DNA from: Warburgia ugandensis
Lineage: Eukaryota; Streptophyta; Magnoliopsida; Canellales; Canellaceae
Length of the DNA stretch: 64,000 bases
Assembly: GCA_035236585.1 (NCBI GenBank)
Contig: CP141132.1
Coordinates: 18,327,945-18,391,944, forward strand
Direction: 5' to 3'
Position 1 is the first letter of the stretch. Each line of letters starts with the position of its first letter. A model generated the notes under the pieces. It saw nothing but the letters and a program-made list of their open reading frames with translations. It did not search any database and was not told the origin of the DNA. Position numbers and translations under genes: made by a program. Positions 1 to 10,509 of the stretch are shown here, piece by piece.

Positions 1-659
1 TTGAAATATGAAATAAACTATCATTAAGTCAGAGATTAAAGGAATTGAGAAAAATGAGATGATCTAGACCGCTTTAATCAACGGCCAAGATTCTACATTA
101 TACTAAAAATAAAGAGGAATACATATGATCATAAAGTGATAAAAGTAGGATCACCATGTTAATAGTGATAAAAAAAAACTAAATAAGTCACAATTAAGAA
201 ATTTAAGTAAGATAAATGATATTGCAATGCACATGTGTTGACAGAGATGCCGACTAGTGTGAACTAAGCTTATTGAGCACTCCGAGGATTGTTATAACCA
301 TGCTCGAGGTAGGTAGTTTTAACATCTATTTGTCATTGGAATTTTGAGCATGTCATTCACTTTACTAAGATGTGTAGATTATAAATTATCAAATCATTTG
401 ATTATCACGCTTTCAATTTGAGGCTACTTGACTATCATAAAAATAATATTTTGTATGTTGCATTATTTTAGCTTTAGAAGAATGCAATATTTGCAATGAA
501 ACATGTGATTTATGGATATGTACTTTCATAACCATGATGTATAATTTTATATCAAAATGAAAATGATGTTGCACATTCTATTACATGTAGTTGTGTGTTT
601 TTAAAAGAAATGATTATGCTTAAAATTGCATGAATCCCATGCTTTGAGATGAGTTAAGG

Positions 660-3510
660 TGTGACAACCCAAGTTTTTATAATACTTTTTAAATATAAAA
701 GACATTGACATAGCAAGTTTGATCTCTAATAAAAATTATTTTAAAGACTAAACAACAGTGAAAGAGTTTTTTCTTCTAAATTCACTTTGAAAAACCTCAA
801 ATGTTATTTTTCTTTTCTCAAAACAAGAATTCTTTGAGAAATGAGCCCTCAATTCTAGCGAAAATTCAGTAGAGTTTCCTTTGTTTTTTGGACATATGAC
901 ATTTAATGCATGTCATTACAAAATATCTGATAAACATTCATTAACATTTTAAAACATAATTGGAGACTCCGTCCCCTTTTCATACATCTAACATAATAAA
1001 AACGATATACTCAAACAAAATAGACACCCAGAACTTCCACATCACAACCCAGTCACATAAGTTGATAGAGCTCCCATAATTATATACAATGCAGTCTCTT
1101 TCTCATTTCAAATACAATAACTTCAAACATAAACCAATTCTTACCTTTCCTTGTCAAAAGCTGTAGGCACATTCTTGTCAGTAAATGGATCTTATCGTGT
1201 CGGAATCCTCTGATTTGAGATATTGTAAACAAGTACAGTATCTCAGCAAGTTTGTGCTTATGTAGGTGGAATAAGATGCAATTATGCATAACAAAATCAT
1301 AATTTTACATATAGATCAACTGTTCATACTACATCATGCAAAACTATAATCATTTACAATTTAGACTGAAATGTGTCAAGTATTTATCACAGTAATGAGT
1401 TCATAATACATTCCATATAACCATAATCCATTTGAGACATAATTTCAGTATACTATTAATGAGAAGAAATCTCAGAGCATCAATACCAAAATGACCTTTT
1501 AGTCAAGGATTTGTTTCATACAGAGGGAGATGGCTACCCATAGTTGACCTCCTCAAAACGCATCCTTCCATGATCAAAGTATATAGTAGACACAATATTA
1601 TCCTCTTTACCAGAGATGGGATACCCACAATCATGCCTCAAGGATCTATTCTAGCCAAGACATGAGCAACCCATAATCACTAGTCTATGACATGTCATAT
1701 CATGAACAGACAAATGGACTGAAACATCACAATATACAACATGTGTTTATACATGAACAATTTAATTTATATTCAAATACAACATGCATATTTACTTCAC
1801 TCATCACATAGTGTAAATAAACTCATTTTAACAATCAAGATTCATATTTGTATGTATGTATATATATAAAAATCATAGCAAAATCTTAATTCCACCTACC
1901 TCAAATGGAGATCTTCAGGTTCACTAATGCAATAATTTATTTAGTTCTCATATGTGCTCCTAAGTAGTCCCACCTCTGTAACAATATAAACACACATTCA
2001 GATATACAATTCTAAGATTTCTCTTAGCTTCCTTAGCATGGAAGTTTCCTCTAAGCTAGCTCTTGGCACTATTCAGCACAAGGAAAAGCGACGGTGCTTA
2101 TTACCATACTGAGGGAATTTCATTAGCCATTGATTGATTGTCCATTGAATGATCAATGGTTACTAGAATTCCAATCCACACCATTGGTCCTAGATTGGCT
2201 ATCTAGCATTCTTCTTAAGTGACTACAAGTTACTTTCACTGTTTAGTGGCCTTATCTTAAATTTTTCAGAATATCTTAACTTAACAAAGGTCAGGGTACA
2301 CAATGGTGGCGTTTGATCACTAATCATAAATGGCCAGGTCCTTATTACTCTACTGTTCGATTGGATAGTTTAGGTTTTTTATCAATTTCAATTTGGATTC
2401 TTCAATTTGTGCAATATATTATCAATTTAATACTCTAAAACTCATTGGTAGTGTCTGATCATCAATCAGACATCACAATGTTATTGTAAAAATAGTACCC
2501 GATTGAATGGTTGAGATTGTCCAATTGATTTTTAGCCTAGATCGACGATCTCAATTGAATTCAAGCTGTGTCAAGCACTTGCCTAGTCCTAAGTTTGGAT
2601 TAAGAAATGGATGGTTCGATCGTCCCTAAACCTAATCTAGCATAAAATCGCAAGGATTTACCAAAATTCTTTAAATCAAAAGTTGGGTTTTGTAGATCTT
2701 ACCTTCTGGGAGTGTTATTGTGCTTTTCCCTCTCTTGGATGTGCTAGATCGATTCTGATCCATCATGAAAACCTCCAACCATAGGCGTGCGATGATCTCC
2801 CTTTTAATTCGGTATTCAATAGAGCACGGATTGTTCTAAAACCTTGGGGTTTTTGTTCATCTTTTGTGAGGAGTGGAATGATCTCCTCGGATCATCGATC
2901 CAAGCCGTCATATTCTTTGATGACTTCTGTGAATCCAGCAACCTAAAAAAACCCTAAAATCTTCATCGTCAACACACCCATCTCCTCCAAGTGTTTGCAT
3001 TTTTTGGCATGCAGGTCCTCCACTCCTTCTCCTCTTCTTCCCTTTCTTCTCCTTTCCCCTTCTTTCTCCCTTGCCGATCTCCCTCATAGGATTTTTCTTC
3101 TTCTTTTTATTATTATTATCTAAACTATCAGGTTGGGGAACAAACAGACTCGACGTCTATGTTAGGTTCCCTTAAGTGGGGGGGCGGGAGGGGCATATCA
3201 AATATGCCCCCTCTGTTTAGGGCATTTCGTCTTCTTCTTTTTTTTTAATCTTATTTTTATATAAGTGCCTCTCATATTCAAATCTTCATATCTCCTCCAT
3301 CTGAACTTTGATTTTTACAAACTTAGTGTCATTGGAATTGTCTTTTCAAGTATAATCTAATTATGGAGGTCTCAATACTGAATTAGATGTCTATCAAGTC
3401 TTTCACTTATAAAACTCTAAAATATAAAATTTAATATGTTCTTTTCATCCTAATTTAATATTTTCCAAAAATTCATTCAAATTAACATTTAAATTTTTTT
3501 GGATGTTATG
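660..3510 (-). mobile_element. Solo LTR, hairpin-LTR family, copy A (2.85 kb, TSD TAAGG)
   Basis: The element begins TGTGACAACCCAAGTTTTT and ends in GGATGTTATG, a decayed form of the ...TTACA end seen in relatives. It is flanked by the perfect 5-bp duplication TAAGG (655-659 and 3511-3515), the size made by LTR-retrotransposon integrases. The stem-loop at 1217-1244, a CACCTACCTC box near 1892 and a 'TAGTGTCATTGGA' box near 3330 recur at the same relative positions in copies C, D and E. No primer site, polypurine tract or protein domain is visible, so it is best read as a solo LTR left by recombination between two LTRs. The minus polarity is inferred from family end sequences. It sits inside copy B in opposite orientation. 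Confidence 0.8.
1217..1244. other. Conserved LTR stem-loop, copy A
   Basis: The arm GAGATATTGTA (1217-1227) pairs with TACAGTATCTC (1234-1244) across a 6-nt loop, with one G-U type pair. CAGCAAGTTTGTGCTTA follows, a weak second CAAG...CTT(A/G) hairpin. The same structure occurs in four other copies of this LTR family. Confidence 0.75.
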
Positions 3511-4387
3511 TAAGGAAATGCATGGTTTTGCATGAGATATACGATATATGATTTAATGACATTTAGATTGAGATATGCGTTTGTTTAGGCTAATGAGCTT
3601 GGTGGGCACTGTGTTAAGAGGTTGTATGGGTTTGGCCTCCCTGTCTCTGACCATCAAAGGTGGTAGGTATTCGTGCCCAAAGAGGCACCTTTTTTCTCAA
3701 CTATTGTGGTAGGGAAACGACCACAGAAGGTGTTTACAGTACCCTCTTTGAGACATATACATAGTCAACGTGGATGGTGTGATGGCTGGTCTTTAGATAT
3801 GAGAGAAACACGATTTTAGCGAGCTAGTCGTGAGCATAGTGTTTCATGAGATTTCTGTGTTGTGACCCCACGCAGATAGGCATGATGATCGTCTTTAGAT
3901 GAGTACTCATGACCAACCGACTGATGTATTCGTCAAGATGTATATGGGCACATGATGATGTTGTTGTCGGGTTAGGATTGTCGACATTAGTAGTTTAACC
4001 AATTACTATTTTAATATTTTGAGGATCTTATGGCATTTGAATTATCAAGTTCAATGGAGGATCTTTTACATAATTTACAAGTTATGCATTCATGTCATTT
4101 TGTAATATATTATATGTTATAATTTATGTGAGATTACCATGCAAATCCAATCATTTGAAAAATATACATTTAAATTTGTGCATAATTTATATTGATATTA
4201 CCTAAAATATTTTAGCATAAAATTATAAAATGAGATTTACATGTGGTTTCATCTATGTTTCTTGTCTTTGATCTAATCATTATATTCTTTAGAATTGCAT
4301 AAAAAAATTGATTTGAAATATTGTTTAGAATTGAATTTTATATTTGGTATAATAGATGTGAAACTGCCTACACAAGCGCAAACTTGC

Positions 4388-4418
4388 TGAGATATTGTAA
4401 ATTGTTTACAATATCTTA
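4388..4418. other. Conserved LTR stem-loop, copy B (reverse)
   Basis: The arm TGAGATATTGTAAA (4388-4401) pairs with TTTACAATATCTTA (4405-4418) across a 3-nt loop, with a single G-T type pair. On the opposite strand it is followed by CAGCAAGTTTGCGCTTG, which matches the copy A context. Confidence 0.75.
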
Positions 4419-4640
4419 GATCTTTGAAGAATTTGACTGAGATAGAGAAAATCAAGGTGGATGCAAAAAGAATTTTCTTGAAAGTATATGACACTCGGGG
4501 TTTTCTAAATGAATTTAAAACAAAAAAAATCTTTTGCCTCATTGTATTATTTTCACACAGTTGTTCTCAAATAGGGATCTATCCCACATTAGAAATTTAT
4601 TTTGCATTTAAAAATGCATATGAAAACTGGGGTCATTACA

Positions 4641-6695
4641 TTGGTTGAGCATTCCTCTTCTCTATAATAAGAGAAGAGTATAGCTTCTAGGTTTGACCTA
4701 CGAAAAAAGAAAAAAGTCAAAACTACAGATTTAATTTTTAATTTAAAAAATATAGAATAAATTACAGTAAGAGCTTGAAATTTAGTACTTAGACCACCTA
4801 AGTCAATTTTGACATGTTGAGTGGCTTAGATCTAAAATATGAAGAAGATAAACATGAGTTATGTAAAGTGGGATCATCTACATATAGCAATGCATAGGAT
4901 TACAGAATTGATGAGAATATTAAAATATAACCATCTAGGAACGTTATGAATGATTTAGATCTCTATAAATCTTAACTATGTAGAGTTATATCAGTCCCTA
5001 TCATTTAGGAAGGAGCTAATGATTAAAAGTAAGAGGCCATTATATCAAAGCTTTGAACGCACATTCATCGACTAAATAAAAAGTGGATCATAAAATTAAT
5101 GATCAGATCTGATTGATAGATTGAATTAAATGTTTAGATAGTGACCAAATTTAGTTGATTATTTAGATAGGTCGGACCATCCTAACAATCGACAACCTCG
5201 GAGACGAGAAATAATAACATATAGGCCCGGTGATTGTAGGCTCCAAAATTTTTGGAAAATCTAAGACATTAATGATTTAGATGTTGAAATGGACTACAGA
5301 ACAAAAGTATGACTTTTAGTATACGGTAACAAGTCACCCTTCCTATCGTAATCTTTTTTCCTTTTTCTTTCCCTTTTTTTTTTTTTTTTTTGGGTCCTCA
5401 AGTTAATGACTCTTGTAATTGTATTATATATAGAATGAGAAATCGTCTACTACAATTACCATGTTGGCAAATTACCAAAATCCTTGGTCTAAATTTTTTC
5501 GCATATTATGACAGATCTACAGATCCAATGACTTATCTTTTTGGTCAAAGTTTCGCATAGAACTCGTCCGAACTTTTAAGCAGTATGTAGCCTGTTTACA
5601 ATGTGAGCTAGATATGAATGGTTTAGATGTCTCAAAAACTATGCCCACATTCGTAAGTAGTAACAAGGCACTTAGAAAGTTGGACAAGTAATAAATACAA
5701 AATTAGCAAATGAGAGATATTCTTCAGAAAAAATCTAACAAGAGTTTAACCACTAAGAAAATATTGACATCCGAATTATTCACTCCACTAACTTAAAATT
5801 GGAAGGAAATAAAAAATAAAACTACAAGTTCATCTTTTAATAGTATACGAAAGGATGGTCGGTATCAATCAAGTGTTAACAAAACTTCTTTTCCCATTAA
5901 AAAAAAATAAAATCCAGCAGTGGGTTTCAGTCACTCTAGTGAAGTGGTCCTTGCTTAGCTTGAGCTCATGTGAGTTGTACGGACATGCAGTCCGCTTACC
6001 ATACATTCGTCTTCTAGCTTGCTAATATTCCAATTAAGTGCCTTACTTAAACATGGTCTAGACAATGTGGGGTTTGAGTTCATTTATGACCCAACACTCC
6101 CACAACCAGTGTTAGAGATCACTCGCAGTCCTTTCTATTTGTTAACCTATGGATGGAAAATAATATTAATGCTGCCACTTTGGTTGTCTTGCTCTCTGCC
6201 TGTCACTTGCATTCCATGTCACATGTTGTCCTGCGTTCTCGCCTACTGTATGGCCAACGCGCCACATACCATGTGGACAATGAAGCGATCTCAAACTTAA
6301 TCTCGGGTTCCACAAGGCGATTCCACTATTGCAAATCCTAAAAATCACTGTTGGGAAAGAGTGTGCTAGCCAAGTGCCTGTTTGGGAAACTTATTTTATT
6401 TTTTATTGTATTTTTCTCTTTTATAGTTGAAAATCAGTTTACTTTCTTATACAACAAAAATAAGTTTCCTAAACACACTAATGCATTAATTTTAGCCTTA
6501 TACATCCAACAAGTCAAAAGTAATGGTAATTAAAGTTAATAAAATGAAGGGTTAGGCTAGCCTAATGGACACAGTCCAGGCTCGGCCTATGTACTCAAGT
6601 TCTGGCGCCACGGAGGAATGAGTTGTATCAACCCGACATGTTCTTTATTTTTTTTCCTTTCTTTTTTAATAAAAATTTAGGTATAAGCAAAGGGG

Positions 6696-6698
<3 letters not shown>
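4641..6698. other. AT-rich stretch without a recognised gene
   Basis: I see no coding region or recognisable element. A T-run lies near 5375-5391. At 6019-6348 three short overlapping open frames on both strands match nothing I recognise. At 6545-6620 a stretch faintly resembles a tRNA-derived SINE head (TAGCCTAATGGACA, then ACTCAAGTTCTGGCG), too weak to call. Confidence 0.5.

Positions 6699-6786
<88 letters not shown>
6699..6786. repeat. (CT)44 microsatellite
   Basis: An uninterrupted CT dinucleotide run of about 88 bp. It produces a false Ser-Leu open frame. Confidence 0.98.
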
Positions 6787-6789
<3 letters not shown>

Positions 6790-8162
6790 TAGATGCCGGG
6801 TTGTCTCACCATATGATTTCTCTAATTATTTGATGGAAAATGCTAAGAAAATTAGCATGGTCATGCTCCTTCTAACAAACGCTTTCTGGTGCATGTCGAA
6901 TTCGTTAATGTGACAGACTGAATGCCTATTTGGTTGCCAAGGATTTATCTAGATCAGATGATCCTAGACAGTTGGTCTATGACATCTTGACAGTTGGTCT
7001 AGACAGATGGAAAATCCATTTCGGGTGGGAAAATAACTGTTTGGGTTGCTTATTCATTGTACAAGTTTAATTATGTAGATCAATACTTAGATTTTTCAGT
7101 GTGGGAGTGGAAGTTACTCTTCCTCCTTGATCGTGACAATGACATTATTCTCTGATAGTCAGGTCATTTGACTGCTAACGTGCAAGTCATATATGGATCT
7201 TGTAATTAATCAAAGATACTTGATAGAAGATCCAAACGTATAATATGTCTTACAGCACTCGTCTTTGCATACAAACAGATTAGCCAGACAAACATTAATG
7301 AGAGCTATTATATTATCTTTGTGCAAGTCCAAATATACACATACAAGAAAGTTCCAAAACATCGGTCGTGAATCTCGATCATTTGCAGGGTTGAGATCAT
7401 TTGATTAGATTAGAAATCAGTCGGTTGCCTATCTAGACTACACCCAACAGTTTAATCGTTATCTATCAAGGACCCACATGTAGCTTAGCAACAGAAACAC
7501 TGCAATTATCTCCATTAATGAAATCGTATCTCTTTAATGCAAACACTTTTAGGAAAGTGCATCTATATCAGACTTATCAATCACTAGAAAAGTCATTTGG
7601 ATATGCATCATCAAGGAAGCTTCTTGTGAAGAAGAGTTGAAACTTGAAATGGTCAGCTACTTTGGATTCTTGTAAGAGTGAAAAAGGTTTTAGGGCTTGG
7701 GCAGTTCTCCAGTTTAAGGCCGGTTACTTGTCACTCCTTCCATTAGAGCCTCATCCTCTCACTCCTCTAAGAAAATAAAGAATACAAGCTACACCATCCC
7801 TATTTCTCCCTCAATAATGAGATTAAAACGAACACTTGTTATTGGATAGACTTTCTCCTTCAGACTAGTCGACGAGATTTGACCGAACCTTAGTTTTGCA
7901 AATACTATATCTCTTACTTTGGTAGCTGGACAAACTGATAGATTAATGACAAGGGGCAGTGCACTTAGCTTGCTCAAAGGCAAAATACAAACTTCTTAGG
8001 TCATATTTTTCTCCAACAATTTTTTTATTGATTTAAGAATCACAAATTCTAAGAAAAAAGAAAGTTTCCCCATAAGTTTTTATTTTTTATTTAAATTGGT
8101 TAAAAACACGTTTTAAGAAAAAAAGAATCATATGTTTGTACTTCTCCCTTAAGCATGCAAGT
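6787..8162. other. Intergenic, no recognised feature
   Basis: AT-rich DNA with only short shadow frames. No domain, RNA gene or repeat family is recognised. Confidence 0.5.
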
Positions 8163-8656
8163 TGTCACAAGGTCGCAATTTCACCTCGCTAACCCATGCA
8201 GCACTTGTGCGCATCTCCGTATTAGAACATAGGTCAGCCTTCACGCCCACCCTCACTTGCCAGGGTTATACTCACTCACCATTAAAAGCAATGAGAGAAC
8301 TCAAGAGAAATTAAAAAGAACTAGCTTGAAGAGAACTTGTATTACAACTCAGATAGCTTCCTCTCTATGTTACAAACGAGAAACTCTCTCCCTTTTATAG
8401 ACTTGGGGAGGTATAAACAATAATCTAGATTATATACAAGTGTCACTTATCCAACTATGTTGGATTAGTCTACATTATTCTAAACTATTCTACCACCCTC
8501 TAGAATAAAAAATATTCTAAAAAACTTCTATAGATTCCTTTTCTAAAATTTGGACTTGAACTTCTTCACAGTAGATTGGGCAAGAATCCTTTGTATGAGT
8601 AATGACAACTAGGTTAGAAGCCTATTGGGTGTGCAATAAAATTGGGCCTTGTGACA
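8163..8656 (-). mobile_element. 494-bp solo LTR with TATA box and 4-bp TSD
   Basis: The unit starts TGTCACAAGG and ends CCTTGTGACA, so it has 10-bp perfect inverted termini in TG...CA form. The 4 bp AAGT lies directly outside both ends (8159-8162 and 8657-8660). On the minus strand a strong TATA box, CTATAAAAGG, lies at 8391-8400 inside the unit, as expected for the U3/R boundary of an LTR; this sets the minus polarity. No internal region, primer site or protein is present on either side. The superfamily is undetermined, and a 4-bp duplication is slightly short for plant LTR elements. Confidence 0.75.
8391..8400 (-). promoter_or_regulatory. TATA box of the 494-bp solo LTR
   Basis: CTATAAAAGG on the minus strand is followed by a pyrimidine/purine leader. 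It is the likely former Pol II promoter of the retroelement. Confidence 0.6.
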
Positions 8657-9516
8657 AAGTGCTTGATTGGTAGTCATAATTCGTAAAGTAAAGAGACATG
8701 ACTCAATCGTTTCTTAAACGCATCTTTTTCTCTTCTTTAATATTAACTTGGCGCAGCTCCTTTTAAGTACCCTAAAACATTGCGTATCAAAACATTTGCA
8801 GTACATGTGGGATGCGTCCATTATAATAGAAACATCGAAATATATTAAGGTAATCATTCAAGTGGTCCAAACTGGGGGTGAAAAAGGTGCATGTAAAAAT
8901 TATGGGGGTAAAATTACCGTCCCCATTAATTAACAGTCTTAAGTTTAAACAGGCTAATTAATCCACCCATTGGAAGCCTTTCTCTTTTCGGCTCAGTTTG
9001 TCACGTTCTTTTGGACATTTAAAAGAGGGTTCCTTGGCAAATGGCACCTTAGAGTTTTACACCTATTCAGCATGCAGTTCTTGATGTTGTCACCCTAAAT
9101 TTACTAACTCGGCCAAATTGTAAACAACATGAAATGATAACCATGGGAAGGTGCAGACAGAAAGCCGTGACATGGGCTGTTTAATTTAGACAACACGTGT
9201 TCTCTTCCTCTCTCCCCCTTATGCTGAGTACCGAAACCAATAACACCATCTAATCATCACAGTCAACGTCATACTCAATGGCTGAAATTCAATCATGGGT
9301 AACTCAAACAAGGGGTTTTGGATTAAGAGGTTAGGCGTCCAGAGTGTAATTTTGGGGTAATTAATCAATTAAGTCATTAATCAAAACCACTTTCAAACAA
9401 GAAACTTTCACAAAGAATGAATGATTCTCTGTACACACTTCAGCAATAAAAAGAAAAGAGAAAAAGAAAAAAACAAAAGAATAATCCATTTTCTCCGAAC
9501 TCAGGAGAAAACCCAT
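8657..9516. other. 3' flank of the zinc-finger gene
   Basis: Non-coding. It includes the 3' untranslated region of the gene at 9517-10167. I see no canonical AATAAA on the minus strand close to the stop codon. Confidence 0.5.
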
Positions 9517-10167
9517 CTATTCCTGAATTGAAAGACGCGGTTTCTTCGTCGGGTGGGGGCTCTCTACCTCCTCATCACCAGAAAACTGACTCTTCTCAAA
9601 ACCTGACCAGTATTCCGGCAAAGCCGGTAAATTCAGGTCGAAATCCCGGTGACTCGTAGTGGGTCCATCACATGAAGAGACCCCGCTGCTCCCACCATCA
9701 TAGTGACAACGTTTGTGGCCTCCAAGAGCCTGTCCAGAGGTAAACGTTTTGTGGCACACGGAACACTCATGAGCCCGCGGACCAGCACCAGTGACGGTAG
9801 TACTGGAAGTAGTTGTAGAACTAGTAGAGTGGTCCTCTGCAGCTCCAGCCAATTTGCGGTGACTCGCTTTGTGACCCCCAAGGGCTTGGTAAGAGGCGAA
9901 GGCTTTGTTGCAGACGGAGCACTTGTAGGAGAGCTTGAGAGGCGGCGGAGACGGAGAATTGAAGTGGTTGCGAGCTGCGTTTGCTCCTCCTCGAGCAAGC
10001 ATAACAAGGCACAGAGCCAGGTATTCTTCTTCTGTTGGTGCGTTGTCGAGGCGAGATCTCTTCGAGCGTTTGCGCTTAGCCCATGGCTCCAGGTAGGAGG
10101 GCTCGAGATCGTGTATGGGGAAAGCTGGGGCGGTGGCTACCGGGGATTTTAGTGCTTCGAGAGCCAT
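9517..10167 (-). CDS. ZAT10: C2H2 zinc-finger transcriptional repressor, ZAT10/STZ type (C1-2i)
   Basis: An intact, intronless 216-residue frame from ATG (10167-10165) to TAG (9519-9517). Architecture in order: MALEAL start; basic B-box nuclear signal KRKRSKRSR (31-39); L-box [15 protein letters not shown] (46-60); zinc finger 1 at 81-103 with Cys83, Cys86, His99, His103 and the plant-only QALGGH motif; a Ser/Thr-rich linker starting EDHSTSS; zinc finger 2 at 133-155 with Cys135, Cys138, His151, His155 and QALGGH; EAR repression motif DLNLPA (177-182); a C-terminal KKPR patch. Arabidopsis ZAT10/STZ has the same order of blocks and about the same length (227 residues, from memory). Members are nuclear repressors induced by cold, salt, drought, ABA and oxidative stress that recruit co-repressors through the EAR motif. 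The family match is clear. Strict orthology to ZAT10 rather than AZF or ZAT6 cannot be settled here. Confidence 0.95.
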   Translation of the reverse strand: MALEALKSPVATAPAFPIHDLEPSYLEPWAKRKRSKRSRLDNAPTEEEYLALCLVMLARGGANAARNHFNSPSPPPLKLSYKCSVCNKAFASYQALGGHKASHRKLAGAAEDHSTSSTTTSSTTVTGAGPRAHECSVCHKTFTSGQALGGHKRCHYDGGSSGVSSCDGPTTSHRDFDLNLPALPEYWSGFEKSQFSGDEEVESPHPTKKPRLSIQE

Positions 10168-10317
10168 TGAATTTGTACGGCAGTGGAATTGAGGGTTGAG
10201 ATTGAATGAATCAAGTTTTGTTTCCGAGAGAGAAAGGAAAATTCTTCTTCTCCAGAGAGAAAGAAGGAATAGGAGAGAAAAATGGAGATAGTTTGGTCAG
10301 TGGAGGAGTGTGGAGGG

Positions 10318-10327
10318 ATATATATAG
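10318..10327 (-). promoter_or_regulatory. TATA box of the ZAT10-like gene
   Basis: The minus strand reads CTATATATATCC about 150 bp upstream of the ATG. This implies a leader of roughly 120 nt that is rich in CT and GAA, typical of this gene class. Confidence 0.7.
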
Positions 10328-10382
10328 GGAGAAGGTTTTGGAAGTAGGAAGTTGCGTGAAAGGTGGGAGGAAGAGTGGAGGC

Positions 10383-10509
10383 GTCAAAGTTGAGGGGTGT
10401 TAGGAGCAGAGTTGTTGTTCTTAAATAGAAGAGGGGAAATTGGTCAATGACGTGGAGTGGGAACGGAAATGACCTCGGACTTGTGACCGGGGGGCTGGTT
10501 CCAAGTCAA
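10383..10509 (-). promoter_or_regulatory. Cluster of three W-box cores and an ACGT core
   Basis: TTGAC cores on the minus strand lie at 10383-10387 (TTTGACG context), 10443-10447 (ATTGACC) and 10505-10509 (TTTGACT). A CCACGTCA box (10448-10455) abuts the middle one, giving CCACGTCATTGACC. W-boxes bind WRKY factors and ACGT cores bind bZIP factors. All lie within about 190 bp upstream of the TATA box. Function is inferred from motif spacing and the known stress induction of the family. Confidence 0.5.

Larger units (their letters stand above)
1..4640 (+). repeat. Long LTR of the hairpin-LTR family, copy B, split by copy A
   Basis: This is an old long terminal repeat that runs off the left window edge. 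Its right end at 4640 reads, on the minus strand, TGTAATGACCCCAGTTTTC, which matches the left ends of the other family members (660, 38131, 44062). The stem-loop at 4388-4418 and the block at 3590-3760, which resembles 23000-23070 in reverse, confirm the relationship. Copy A (660-3510) is inserted in it, so B consists of 1-659 plus 3516-4640. No coding domain is visible. The + strand is inferred: the end with GGGTxxTTACA resembles the 3' LTR end of Gypsy elements. The left end and its target duplication lie outside the window. Confidence 0.7.

Noticed and set aside
6153..6348. Overlapping frames on both strands at 6.0-6.35 kb
   Set aside because: Short, with mutual shadows, and no recognisable motif.
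6545..6620. tRNA-like SINE head
   Set aside because: A-box- and B-box-like words are present but weak, and no second copy or tail was found in the window.
9703..10152. Antisense 149-residue frame over the zinc-finger gene
   Set aside because: It is a shadow of the conserved coding strand with no domain of its own.
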